From positions 169,808,912 to 169,872,911 of the forward strand of contig NC_073696.1 in the NCBI RefSeq assembly GCF_029784165.1: 64,000 bases of DNA, written 5' to 3'. This document shows, in pieces, positions 44,242 through 55,075 of this stretch (position 1 is its first letter; every line of letters begins with the position of its first letter). Below the pieces are notes generated by a model. It searched no databases and was not told the origin of the DNA. It saw nothing but the letters and a program-made list of their open reading frames with translations. A program made the position numbers and the translations under genes. The DNA comes from Wyeomyia smithii. Taxonomy: Eukaryota > Arthropoda > Insecta > Diptera > Culicidae.

Positions 44242-45330
44242 CAGTGATCACCCGATTATATCACCCCCTTGATGATGTTTGGAGTGATAAAATAGGGAAA
44301 GTGATAAAATCGGGAATTTTTTTTTTATTATTATTTTGTTATAAAAGATGGTAAACCAATAATTTAACACGTAAAATCAGCGATTTTGATTACTACAAGA
44401 AATCAAATCATATGAAAAAGCAGTTCTATCCGTCTGTCTGCTTCTCTGATCCTTATAGACGTGGGAACTACTGTACTAATCGGCGTGAAAATTTTTATGT
44501 AGGGGTTTTTGAGTCCGGAAAAGGTTATTAGAGTAGCTCGAGACCCCTTCCTCTTCTTAAAGGGAGGGCTTCCATACAAATATAACACAAACTTCTACGT
44601 AACTTAAAAACTAATCAAGCAAATGGAACCAAATTTGACATGGTGAGGTTATTAGGAGTAAGAAATATGTCAATGGTCACTTGACACCCCTCCCTCCTCT
44701 GGAAGAGGGAGGGCTCTCATATAAGTAAAACATAAATTTCACTACTAGTTCGTAGGATAGGTACTAGTGTTTGCATAAAGCTGTGAAGTTGTTCTCTTAG
44801 TGTCATACATATCTCAAGCAGCTCAAAAAATTAGTTTCAGCTATTTTCTAAGGTTACGGAAGAGGGATCAGAAATGACCCAAAATGTGTTTATGTGGTTT
44901 ACTGATAGCCCTTTCACAAAATATCTCTTCAGTACATTTCAAAACACATGAAAATTGAGACTTTTTGTACTTTTTCTTCATTCACCCAGAAGCAGAAACA
45001 AATCGATGACGTACGTAACGTATCTAACAGTCACAATCCCTGGCTTTTTGGACCGATAGGCCTGAGCAAAACTAGAGAGGGAAAAAAATCGATGAAGTAG
45101 TTGAAACAACACCAATGATTTTAAAAATAAAAATTAATCGAGGATACTGTCTACAGACATTAAAAGACGAAAGTTTGTATCTTAATTGACAGTGGAACTG
45201 GCACTTGTAAATGATTGCGAGATTCGGAGATGGTGGACATACAATGTTATATGATGATAAAATTGGGCGAAAAAGGTGATAAAATCGGGGGCAGATAAAA
45301 TCGGATACTGATATAATCGGGTGATTACTG
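44242..45330. mobile_element. 1.09-kb Tc1/mariner-type non-autonomous element
   Basis: Ends CAGTGATCACCCGATTATAT and ATATAATCGGGTGATTACTG are inverted with one mismatch and sit between TA dinucleotides (44240-44241, 45331-45332). The CAGT...ACTG termini and TA target are typical of Tc1/mariner. Subterminal GTGATAAAATCGGG copies occur at both ends. No transposase remains. Confidence 0.88.
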
Positions 45331-45476
45331 TATTTTCATAGCCAAAAAAAAAATCGGTTTTCGATGGTTTTTGATGCCAAATGACTTAGAAACGCATGAA
45401 ACGTCGAGAATTGGTGTCATCTGAAAAAAAAATTGCAAAAATCGACTCTCTGGGACTTATTCGTTTTTTCAATTGT

Positions 45477-47405
45477 GGAAGGCGGAGTTTAAAACATTTA
45501 GAATTTATTTAATGAAATTGATTGCTAGTCTCTCGAAATAGCCTGTATAATGATATATACTATAAGTAGCATCGAATACATCATAATTCATAATATTGTG
45601 AAAAATGAGTATAAAATAAAAAAGCACTTCGGTTCGTTTGATTGGTGTGACGTCTTCGACAAAGTTGTAGATAATAATTCTGTCTTTCCAAAAAAATACA
45701 TTTAAAAAAATCATTTATTGAAAAATAAAATAAGACGAAAAATTAAAAAACAATCATGTATTCAAATGAGCTCATTTTTTAAAAATCTGATTTTTTAATA
45801 AAACCTACAAAAGATTGCCAAAACAATGAAACCAGTCCGACCATTTAGAAGTTAAGAAAAAAAAGTTATCGTCTTTTGAAAAAAAAAATTTTTTTTTCTT
45901 TTGAAAGGACAAAATATTATCTACAACTTTGCCGAAGACACTATGTCAATCAAACAAACCGTTTCGACTGTAGACATATTTTTAATTTCCAATAGAGCAC
46001 TGTATGAGGAATTAAGAATATTTTTACGGTCAAAAAGGTTTATTTGATTGTCATAGTGTACCTGGCAAAGTTGTAAATAATAACTTTGTACTTCCAAAAA
46101 AGATGTACCCCGTGAAAAAAAAATAGCCTTTTTCTGATTCCTCCATGACCGGTTTCGTTGTTCAGGTAATCTTTCGAAGTTTTTATAAAAAAAATCGATT
46201 TTTTTCAAATGGGCTGTTTTGGATAATTAATTTTTAATTTTCTTTTAATTTGTTTTTAAAAAATCAATAATATGTTTTTACAGTCTACATTTTTATGGAA
46301 AACAAAACTATGAGTTACAACTTTGCCGAAGACGTCACACCGCTCAAACGAACCGTGTTGGCTCTAAAAGTATTGGTAATCATCAATACCATCATAACAG
46401 CATTTTTCAATAGTTTTTCAATATGACTTGTGTTTCAAAAAATTGAACCTATAGCACAAAAGGGCATTTTTTGCCTATGAAAACGACTATGCAAAGTTTC
46501 AGCCAATGGGCACGTTCATGTTCTGATGATGTAAACTTGACAGAAAATGTATGGTTGAACTGTCAAAACGACGCAAACTCAGAAACAACGAGTCAATTGT
46601 GTTGCTTATTGATTGAGATCCCTATCCCTGGCGAAGGACATTATTGTGGTAAGGGGCTGTCCACATACCACGTGGACAGCTTTGTGTGATGTCCACGGTC
46701 CTTACAAAAATTTTATAATTCATATGGGCATTTGTCCACGGGGGGAGGGGGGGGGTCAAAATTGTTAAAAATCTGTCCACGTGGTATGTGGACGGCCCCT
46801 AAATAAAACGAATAAATTGACTGGTACAGCATTCGCATAAACAAGTACAAGTGTCCTAGAGAGTATATTTTTCAAACAAAATCAAAAAAACATATTCCAT
46901 CAGTATCCACCGTTTCATGTACTTTCAAGACACTTGGAATAGAAAACATTATTCAAATTCCGTGCACCTCCCGTGTGTGATTTTGTAAATGACATGGAAG
47001 CATTCAACATTTTCCGCGAGACACAATCTTTATTTTGGTTGAGTTATATTTTTTTGCACAGAGTAGTTTTTTGAAACATTTTGTAAATTTGTTTTGAAAT
47101 ATCTTGCCATTTTACATGGTATTTTTTTCCAATTAAACATTGCCACCCTAACGACAATGATGTAGCAAATATTATATTTTCAGGAATTTTTCTATTGGTA
47201 TTGAGTGAAAAGTGATTTTTTTCTTTTTATACTCATTTTTACACAATATTATAAACCACTCTATGTCAAATAAATGAACCACCCTAATGAAACATAATGT
47301 TTTCGATGCTAGTTATAGTGTATATCATTATACAGGTTATTTCGAAAGACTAGCGATCAATTTCATTAAATAATTTCTTAATATTTTGAACTCCGCCTTT
47401 CGCAT
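45477..47405. mobile_element. foldback element with long inverted arms
   Basis: Arms 45477-45625 and 47220-47405 are reverse complements (GGCGGAGTTTAAAACATTT, ATTGATTGCTAGTCTCTCGA, TGTATAATGATATATACTAT landmarks). The right arm has an extra block of about 40 bp (AGGGTGGTTCATTTATTTGA in reverse). The interior contains four AACTTTGCCGAAGAC-type blocks and a Harbinger-type MITE. No coding sequence. Confidence 0.85.
46653..46799. mobile_element. 147-bp PIF/Harbinger-type MITE with TAA TSD
   Basis: Ends GGGGCTGTCCACATACCACG and CGTGGTATGTGGACGGCCCC form a TIR of about 25 bp, flanked by the 3-bp duplication TAA (46650-46652, 46800-46802). A TWA target duplication is characteristic of PIF/Harbinger. 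A G-rich tract (46739-46755) lies near the right end. Confidence 0.9.
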
Positions 47406-47895
47406 CTGAAACCGCCATTCTCTACTGCGAAAACTTGCCGAACTTTTTGCGGATATGTTAACCTTTTCTACCTTTTTGTCCATCCTGACACACGTTTTAT
47501 ACAAGCAAGATCTCTAAACCAACTGGGAACTTGAACCTGCCACCAAAACAATCTCATTATGGGAGTAGGAGACAACACACTTTTTTTTCACTCTCTTTTT
47601 GACAAAAATCTCAATCATTGGCTGAATGATATTGCGACTAACCCCATATACTCAGCTGTGCACATTTAGATACAAATGTTGTTGTTAGCAGTCACGACAA
47701 GAGGCGAATAGTGCGAAGGAAGAGAAAGAGAGTACGCCAGCAGGGATACTATATACATGGTGCACTTTGCAATCCTCGTAACTCGTCTTACACATAGATC
47801 TGCTTGCAAATGTGAGAAGAGTAAATGTGTATCGCACACTGACAGAGATGTTAATGCATCACAAAGGAGATTTATATGTATTCAAAAATCGCTAG
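47406..47895. other. non-coding stretch before gypsy gag
   Basis: No supported gene. The sequence separates the foldback element from the resumed gag frame (open from 47896). Confidence 0.35.
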
Positions 47896-48792
47896 AAACG
47901 ATTTTCTTCCATCGCTGCCGACGACGTTGGTATCGAGTGGCGTAAATGGTTGAAGTCGTTTGAAACGATGGCACGAGCGAGCCGAATCAACGACGATGAG
48001 TGGAAAAAAGACTTACTGTTGCATTACGCCGGCTCGACAGTTCAGCAGCTCTTCGATACGTTGCCAGACTTGCCGGGCGATGACATGCGCGGCCTGTTGA
48101 TAAACGTAAACAATTATACACCGAACATGACGTGCTACGAAGAGGCGGTTGGAAAGCTGAATGCATTTTTCCTTCCGAAGGAAAACTCGACTTACGAACG
48201 ACACTTATTACGCCAAATAAAACAGAAGGCTGAGGAAAGTATTGATGCATTCACAATTCGATTGCGTGTCCAAGCCGAGCGGTGTGGCTTCGGCGATAGA
48301 GTCGAGGAAAATGTGAAAGATCAAATCATCGAAAATTGCCAGTCGGCCGCTTTACGTAGAGAGCTACTTAAACGGGGCGATGCTGACTTACAGGAAGTTT
48401 TGAAAATAGCGAAAATTTTCGAGACGGTGGCCTTTCAAGAAAAATCTTTCAACAGAGAAGCTCTAAAACCCCAACCTAATGAAGTGAACAAAATTGAAGT
48501 AAAATCATCCTACGGTTACAAAAAGCGCTCTACGGAAACGACGCAAGTGGAATGTCATCGATGTGGATATTTTGGACACATTGCACGGGATGAAAAGTGC
48601 CCGGCGAAGGGTAAATCATGCAATAAGTGTAATGGACGTGATCACTTCGCGAGAAAGTGCCGCAAACGGAAGCATTCGATGCCACCCGTTGTTAAGCGTG
48701 ATGTTATCTCGAAGGTGGCTGACAGTGTCAATGATGAGGCCAGGAATCAAGGTTCCAGTACGGTTAACCAAATTGTCAATACTGAGACGTAA
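47896..48792 (+). pseudogene. Mag-like gypsy gag (N-terminus lost)
   Basis: Open from 47896: VGIEWRKWLKSFETMARA is the conserved Gag start, followed by LLHYAG and FTLP-like DTLPDLPGDD, an NCQSAALRRELL segment, and two zinc knuckles (CHRCGYFGHIARDEKC and CNKCNGRDHFARKC). It ends at TAA 48790-48792, and the pol frame continues in the same phase. The initiator region remains near 42163 (ATG after the primer-binding site), 5.7 kb upstream. Confidence 0.92.
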
Positions 48793-50385
48793 TATGTATT
48801 TAACGTGACGACCACCGACAACGATGGCAAAGTGCAATGTGAAATAGGAGGTGTTACTGTTTCAGCGGTAATCGACTCGGGTTCAAAGTTTAATCTGTTG
48901 AGCGAAGTCATTTGGGAGCAAATGAAGTTCAAAAAGGTGGTTGTTAGTAACCAGACACGGGAAGTATCCAAGATCTTTAAAGTTTATGGCGGACAGGAAT
49001 TGTCAGTGCTCGGAGCTTTTACTGCTACCCTCAAAGTGGGTGAACGGATCACTTCGGCTGTGTTTTATGTGGTGAAAGGAAGTGGAAAGATCCTGATTGG
49101 TCGCGATACGGCAACGGTTATGGAAATCTTAAAAATAGATGCTACGATCAATGAGATTGATGCAGAAGACAAAACCAGTCCTTTAGGCACCATTAAGGAC
49201 GTGATCATCGATATCCCCGTCAAGACAGATGTTGTACCAGTCATCCAGCCATATCGACGCATTCCTGTCGCATTAGAAAAACTGGTGGATACTAAACTTG
49301 ATGAATTGCTGAGCAAAGGAATTATCGAAAAAGTGAACGAACCTTCCAAATGGGTTTCTCCGGTTGTCGTCGTTCCTAAAGGAGACGACGTGCGCATATG
49401 CGTCGACATGCGGCGGGCTAATGAAGCGGTGGAGAGGGAGAATCATCCATTGCCGACGATTGAGGATTTTCTTCCGGATCTCGCAAAGGCAAAAGTTTTC
49501 TCAAGACTTGATGTAGAAAACGCTTTTCATCAGGTGGGCTAACGACGATTAATTGAAATCAAATTGACAGTGTTTCTAAATCGCGCGATGTGAAGACTTA
49601 AGATTTACGTTAGGGAGAAATGAGTTTCAAACATTTACTAAATATAGGAAAGTTTTATTTGGATACAAAAAAAAAAAAAAATAGAGACGTGGCCAACTGT
49701 CAATTTGGTGTAAATTCTCAATGAATAAAAACGATTCTTGGAAACATTGAGTTTTATTTTTAGGTGGAAATATCCCCAAGGTCCAGAGAAATAACAACTT
49801 TTATCACACGCAGAGGCTTATACAGGTATACTCGCCTAATGTTTGGCATCAGTTGCGCCCCTGAGCTATTCCAGAAAATTATGGAACAGGTCTTGAGTGG
49901 GTCTGAAGGTTGCGTAAACTTCATCGACGATGTAATCGTACACGGATCTGACAGACAGGAACACGATACACGTTTGGAAAAGGTACAACTAAGAAAATTT
50001 TAGCAGCTTAATACTCAATGCCCGAACTACGAGAGATGAATGTTAAGCTTAATGATGCCAAATGTGTGTATGGAGTATCTGAGCTGATGTTTTTGGGACA
50101 TATTTTATCTTCAAATGGAATTAGACCCGCTACAGATAAATTAGAATCAATTCGTAAATTCCGTGAACCAAGTTCTAAAGAAGAAACTCGAAGTTTCTTG
50201 GGCTTAGTCAATTATATAGGCAAGTTTATCCCGAATTTAGCGACCTTAACTAATCCTCTCCGGCAATTGACTAAGCAACAGAAGTTCGTTTGGAACCAGG
50301 AGCATCAGAAAGCTTTTGATGCTCTGAAACATTCCATGGTAAACCCTACAACTTTGGGTTACTTTGACATTGTGATCGCACTCAG
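48793..50385 (+). pseudogene. Mag-like gypsy protease and RT
   Basis: Retropepsin VIDSGSKFNLL (about 48872) and GKILIGRDTA come first. RT follows: SKWVSPVVVVPKGDDVRICVDMRRAN, SRLDVENAFHQ, then a 230-bp insert (49534-49763), then VEISPRSREITTF, MFGISCAPELFQ and the catalytic FIDDVIVHG (about 49920). Frameshifts occur near 49985-50035 and near 50380. LNDAKCVYGVSEL and LGHILSSNGI mark the RT thumb. Confidence 0.92.
49534..49763 (+). other. 230-bp intron-like insertion in gypsy RT
   Basis: The insert begins GTGGGCTAACG after CAG and ends TTTTATTTTTAG before GTGG. Removing 49534-49763 restores CATCAG/GTGGAAATA, the uninterrupted RT reading HQVEISP. The 6-bp repeat AGGTGG borders it (49532-49537, 49762-49767), so it could be a transposed element whose target duplication carries AG/GT splice-like ends. 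It holds an A15 run (49669-) and a 12-bp inverted repeat CAAATTGACAGT/ACTGTCAATTTG. Confidence 0.7.
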
Positions 50386-52134
50386 TTGATCGCTGACGCA
50401 AGCCCAGTTGGTCTTGGGGCAGTCCTTATCCAAATTAACAACCGAGGCCCAAGAATTATCTCATACGCCAGTCGAAGTTTGACAGACGTTGGAAAGCGGT
50501 ACGCTCAAATAGAAAAAGAAGCCCTTGCATTAGTTTGGGCGGTTGAACGGTTTCATTTCTATTTGTATGGCCGTTCATTTGAGTTGATCACAGACCATAA
50601 ACCATTAGAAACTATCTTCAGACCGCGATCGAAACCCTGTGCGAGGATCGAGAGATGGGTGGTCCGGTTGCAGGCGTATAAAGTAAGAGTTATTTATCGG
50701 CCAGGCAATTACAATATAGCTGACCCCCTATCACGGTTAGCGGTCACAACTAAGTTGGACGGTAAAACTCTAGATACATATACGGACCATTACATACATT
50801 GGGTAACTTTAAATGCTGCGCCAGTTGCTTTGAAAATGACCGATATTGAGCGAGAGTCGGAAACGGATAGCTCAATCAAAGCTGTCAAGATTGCTTTGCA
50901 ACAGGGTGTATGGAGTAACGATGCCACTCCCTTCAAAGTGTTTGAGACTGAGCTATGCTTCGCTGGAAAAATATTATTGCGTGGAACAAGAATGGTTATG
51001 CCACAGAGCATGAGAAGGCAAACACTTGACTTGGCGCATGAGGGTCATCCGGGCATCTCATTGATGAAGCAACGACTTCGAGCAAAGGTATGGTGGCCAA
51101 AACTAGATACACAAGTTGAAGCATACGTCAAAAACTGCCGAGGATGTATACTAGTAGCGGCCCCTGCTGCTCCTGAGCCGATGAAGCGTAGAGAGCTTCC
51201 ATCTGCACCTTGGCATCACTTGGCAATTGATTATCTGGGCCCACTACCTTCGGGGCATTATTTATTAGTGGTGGTGGATTATTTCAGCCGTTATATTGAG
51301 GTTGAGGTTACGAAGAAAACAGATTCTGCTGAGACCATCAAGCGGTTGGACCCGATATTTGCTCGTTTCGGTAACCCATTTTCCATCACAGCGGACAATG
51401 GTCGACAATTTATAAGCGAGGAGTTCAAAGACTATTGTGTTTCGAAGGACATCAAGCTAATTCATACAACTCCATATTGGCCGCAACAAAACGGTGAAGT
51501 GGAGCGACAAAATCGATCCATTCTGAAGAGGCTTACGATCAGCCAGGCAACCAATGCTGATTGGGAAGTGGAACTGAATAAGTATTTACTGATGTATCGT
51601 TCCACCCCCCACTCAACAACTGGAAAAACGCCATCGGAAATGCTCCTTGGTTACAATATCCGTGATAAGGTTCCATCCATTCAACCGAAGGATATTGATG
51701 AGGAAGTTGTTGATAGAGACAAGGAGAAAAAAGATAAGGGAAAAACATATGCCGATGAGCGACGTAATGCTAGACCGAATCATATTGCTGAAGGAGATAC
51801 AGTATTGTTGAAAAGGATGACGAAGGCCAACAAGTTGTCATCGAATTTTGATCCTGAGGTATTTAGAGTAATCAAAAGAAAAGGCGGAGATGTCGTGGTT
51901 GCCTCAGAAGAGTCTGGAGTCGAATATCGCAGGCACGTTTCTCATTTACAGCGCATCAACATCGATACTGAAACCTCAACCATTGAACCGGATACGAACC
52001 AGCCATCATCATCATCAGGACCAACCCCAAGCAGTGAAAAACAGACATGTGAATCTACAACAAGCTCTGAGCCAAGAACCAAGCGGACAACACGCCAGCC
52101 AACGTATTTGCAGGATTATATTCACCATACTTAA
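50386..52134 (+). pseudogene. Mag-like gypsy RNase H and integrase (582 codons open)
   Basis: RNase H keeps DASPVGLGAVL, IEKEALALVWAVERFHFYLYG and DHKPL. The H2C2 finger (HEGHPGISLMKQRLRAKVWWP...CRGCI) precedes the integrase core with AIDYLGPLP, TADNGRQF and NGEVERQN (D, D, E). A Lys-rich region and a Ser/Thr-rich tail end at TAA 52132-52134. This 1.7-kb frame is intact although the rest of the element is broken. The start shown follows a frameshift. Confidence 0.92.
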
Positions 52135-52219
52135 TTGCTATCGTATACTAATATTATAATAATCTAATAATCATATATATATATATATTAAAATAAAAAA
52201 AATGAAACAGGAAAAGTAA

Positions 52220-52304
52220 TGTAGTATAGTAATCAGCCTATGTAGATGTAATATCCTATGATTCATGTGTGTGAGTAAAAGGCTAAGGTGAGAGAGTACA
52301 CATA
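52220..52304 (+). repeat. truncated 3' LTR of Mag-like gypsy
   Basis: It is identical to the first 85 bp of the 5' LTR through GAGAGAGTACACATA, then diverges. The missing end explains why no TSD is visible. Confidence 0.92.
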
Positions 52305-52769
52305 CACATTGGTTAAAAAATTGACTGCTGAAGAAAAATGTGACTTTCAAGGGACCAACTTGCAGTCCTGCACTTCTAACTTCTCCATCATTTGTAATTG
52401 CATCATAACAATACTTTGGAAAAATCTTGGTAACAAAATCCCGATTAAATAAAAAAATTCCCGACTTTCTCCCGCATTTTTCCCGATGTAATTCAATTCC
52501 CGACTTTTTCCCGCATTTCCCGTTTTCCCGATTGAGTGGCCACCCTGTTATTATACTGTTCTATATCCTATCTTATTCTGTTAGAAAGCTGATACATTAG
52601 TAACAAATTTTGATATGTGTTTGATTTGATACTGGTAGAATCATTTTTGTTATAATTTTTGTTATTTTAACACCTAACGGGATTAAATTGAAAACACAGC
52701 CTGTAAGGGTTTTTCCGTAACAAACTAACAGCTTTTGTTACATTTTTGTTTTTTCTTTCTGATCGGGTA

Positions 52770-53123
52770 GTGCTCAGCGAGGCTGCTCAAGAAACTCTTT
52801 GGTTGAGACGTTTACTTGATGACTTCGGTATTCATCAGACGGAGGCAACTCTTCTACAGGAAGACAACCAATCTTGTATTATGTTTGTGGGTTCGGAGCG
52901 AATAAATCAACGTTCAAAACACATTGCAACAAAAGAAATGTTTGTAAAAGATCTATGCGAGAAAAGTATTATTCAACTAAAATACCTATGCTCGGAGGAA
53001 ATGATTGCACATGCATTAACAAAACCGTTGGGGGCGGTTGAGATTCGCAAGCATTCAAGAAAAATGGGGCTTATGGACGCGCAGTTTCTTGATGCGACGG
53101 TGGAAATAAAGGAGGAGTATTGA
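52770..53123 (+). pseudogene. copia-A RNase H end
   Basis: The frame picks up directly after the inserted element: VLSEAAQETLWLRRLL, the RNase H acidic QEDNQSC, and KPLGAVEIRKH. The stop codon TGA (53121-53123) is the first three bases of the 3' LTR, and the preceding AAATAAAGGAGGAG is the polypurine tract. Confidence 0.93.
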
Positions 53124-53613
53124 AGTTTGATGACGTCATTAGTTATTACCACCTTTGCGCTACCTGTTTTATTACAGTTTACCTACACCTGAAATTATCT
53201 ACTGTTACCTTGTTTTCACAATAAAAACGTGTTTCCGTTCGTTCGCACTTCAGTATTGTGCATTTAAATAAAAATTATAAAAATGTCGCTGATAAACTGG
53301 CAGTCAGGCTTACTTCCGATGTTTATTTTTGGTGTTCTCGCAACACTGCAACCATCTCAGCCGCCACTGCGCTGTCAGTCCAGTTTATAAAAACAAATAC
53401 ATTGAAATCATTCCGCATTTCTTGTTGTGTGAACACGCAGTTGTTCTATGTGTTTGTAAAGTCGGAAGAAAGTTCGGAAGTCTGACTTCCGAACTTCAAT
53501 TTAGTGCTGGCGCCACAATATGTATTTCTCGCTATTTATTCTAAATGATTTCCAAAACCACCGCTTCTTATAAATTAACAGGAATAACGCGTGTTTCAGG
53601 ACACACACTAACA
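53121..53613 (+). repeat. 3' LTR of copia-A
   Basis: It matches the 5' LTR from TGAAGTTTGATGACG to TTATAAATTAACA (53580) with an extra block (about 53252-53515) that contains the palindrome AAGTTCGGAAGTC/GACTTCCGAACTT (53470-53496). The end is uncertain: 53580 by alignment, or 53613 if the second AACAGG marks it. The DNA after 53613 resembles a primer-binding site region (GGTTTTTCGTGTCCGGG). Confidence 0.75.
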
Positions 53614-54218
53614 GGTTTTTCGTGTCCGGGTTTAGTAAAAAAGGAGCGGATTTTGCGGCTGATTATTATTATATAAAGAAATCTGCAATGATCTGATTAA
53701 CTAAAATATTGAGTGAGTATACACTATTTTTTCTCAGATCTTTTTTTTTGCTACAAAGAAAATTCGACGATTAATTATTTCTTCACTCAATTTCGCAGGT
53801 TATCAACTCTCTTCGCAGGATGGAAGTTGCAGAGTGATAGATGTTTGTTTATTTCTTGGAAGCAATAAAACTCTTTAGTGTTTAACAATGCTGTATTTAA
53901 TTGAATCAGTTGACTTAGTAATTAATAAATTAAATTGTATATTTAATCGTTTAAATCATATTCTGGGTTATCTAAAAAAAATCGCAAAATACGTACCTTA
54001 GTGAATTTTACATTACCGAGAAACTCGTTAAAGTTTGACAGGTTTTTGATTTTTGCTTTTACAGAATCTCGGTGTTTTGATGTATTACCGAGATTTTTAC
54101 CGAGATCTCAGCTGTTGAAATCTCGGTAATTTATTTTACCATACTCGGTGATAATATCTAAGTGTGTAGGGTATTAGTTATGATTATTATTTCATCTTTT
54201 AAATTCGTCTAACGAAAG
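53614..54218. other. AT-rich repeat DNA between copia-A and BEL
   Basis: TTACCGAGAT-type motifs (54005-54155) resemble the DNA at 23930-24170. GGTTTTTCGTGTCCGGG at 53614 resembles a primer-binding-site region. No gene. A BEL 5' LTR was expected here but not recognised. Confidence 0.35.
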
Positions 54219-54370
54219 GATGTCCGATTCAGTGAAGGACTCACCTAGTACCGCGAAACCAGGTAAGAGCTCTGATGTTCATGCTAATGCTAGTGCGCGA
54301 ATCGACCCGCACACAAACCTTCTTCTCAACTAACTAAAATAAGAAACATGCTAGATTAAGTTCAAGTCTT

Positions 54371-54845
54371 GGGGAGCTCCGTAGCCGCAAGGTTACAGAG
54401 TCCGCTTTGGTAAGCGGGTGGTCGTGGGTTCGAATCTTAGTAGAATCAGGCCATTTGCTTGTCAAAGGACTTTAAGCATGGGTTTATTCTCAGGCTCCCC
54501 ACCACGTACCCTTCCTTCAATCTGGATTCTACAGACCCATGTTGACTCCTTCTAACAAAAATAAGTCCCATTATAATAAAACTGGTGTGAGTAACATATG
54601 AAAGTTCTCTCCAGGGAATTGTAACTAGGTGATATTGTTGGGATGGACAGAGGCTCGGTATAGTAGAGCAGTAAGCTTGAAAAGGAAAGGTAATTACACA
54701 CAGGCACTGATATGAATGATAAGCGTATCACTTACTTCAATAGTGTTACTGCTAATAATATGAAGTGCGGAGTACAGAATACTCCTGGGCAATATCACAA
54801 TAGATCTAAGCACTGGTCACAGTGATGAGTCCACACAGAAAAAAA
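54371..54845 (+). mobile_element. 475-bp tRNA-related SINE in BEL gag
   Basis: It is flanked by the 13-bp TSD AAGTTCAAGTCTT (54358-54370, 54846-54858) and ends in an A run. The head has a tRNA-like B box GGTTCGAATCT (about 54428) and an A-box-like TAGCCGCAAGG. It is a different family from the SINE at 4487. Confidence 0.85.
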
Positions 54846-55075
54846 AAGTTCAAGTCTTTTAAATGTCGCGCTGCTCCCAAACCCAACCGGTCGGAAGCTG
54901 CGAGGTTGCTCATTTAAAACTTCTCGGCGTGACGAAGAAGAGTCTATTCACAATACCGGACACAATTGTCGAACGTGTAACTCTATAGATCACAGCAGAA
55001 TGGTGCAATGCGACGCTTGTGACGACTGGCACCATTTTAGTTGTGTGGGTGTAGCACAGCAGATCCAGAGCTAAA

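Larger units (their letters stand above)
41981..52304 (+). mobile_element. Mag-like Ty3/gypsy element, heavily interrupted
   Basis: A 162-bp 5' LTR (41981-42142), primer-binding site TTGGCGACGAGG (42144), gag with two knuckles, protease, RT, RNase H, H2C2 finger and integrase follow in Ty3/gypsy order, then an 85-bp truncated 3' LTR (52220-52304). Gag is split by a 5.7-kb block of other repeats (about 42180-47895), and RT by a 230-bp insert. No env gene is seen. It lies inside the 37706-52548 element. Confidence 0.92.
37706..52548. mobile_element. TIR element ACAGGGTGGCCACTC with 9-bp TSD, filled by later insertions
   Basis: Left ACAGGGTGGCCACTCA and right TGAGTGGCCACCCTGT are inverted ends; both sides continue with TTCCCGCATTTTTCCCGAC-type repeats. 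The flanks carry the 9-bp repeat TATTATACT (37697-37705, 52549-52557). A 9-bp TSD fits Mutator-like elements, or hAT if the terminal base is read differently. A gypsy, SINE, MITEs and other repeats lie inside. Confidence 0.8.
37480..52767. mobile_element. TA-flanked TIR element inserted in copia-A RNase H
   Basis: The ends CCCGATCAG/CTGATCGGG are a short TIR, each flanked by TA (37478-37479, 52768-52769). Removing the element restores GAG TAC ATA GTG CTC, so the RNase H frame is exact. Its own sequence is only the outer arms (37480-37696 and 52558-52767); the interior was filled by later insertions. No transposase was seen. A Tc1/mariner origin is inferred from the TA. Confidence 0.85.
24186..53613 (+). 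mobile_element. copia-A, Ty1/copia element split by nested insertions
   Basis: The 5' LTR (24186) and 3' LTR (53121) match, and coding segments between them follow copia order once the inserts are removed: gag 24519, protease/integrase 25273-26563, RT 35447-36454, RNase H 37052-37477 and 52770-53123. Three insertions account for the gaps: copia-B, an R1-type LINE fragment and a TA-flanked TIR element. A primer-binding site GGTTTTGGGCCCGGA (24382) resembles initiator-Met tRNA priming. No TSD was recognised, and several stops and frameshifts make it inactive. Confidence 0.92.

Noticed and set aside
46471..46689. 72-aa ORF MPMKTTMQSF...
   Set aside because: It runs into the Harbinger-type MITE end, so it cannot be an intact gene.
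47757..47945. 62-aa ORF before gypsy gag
   Set aside because: It runs in another frame through the gag start and has no Gag residues.
41981..52304. Endogenous retrovirus with envelope
   Set aside because: After integrase the sequence goes to the LTR within about 85 bp; no envelope ORF exists.
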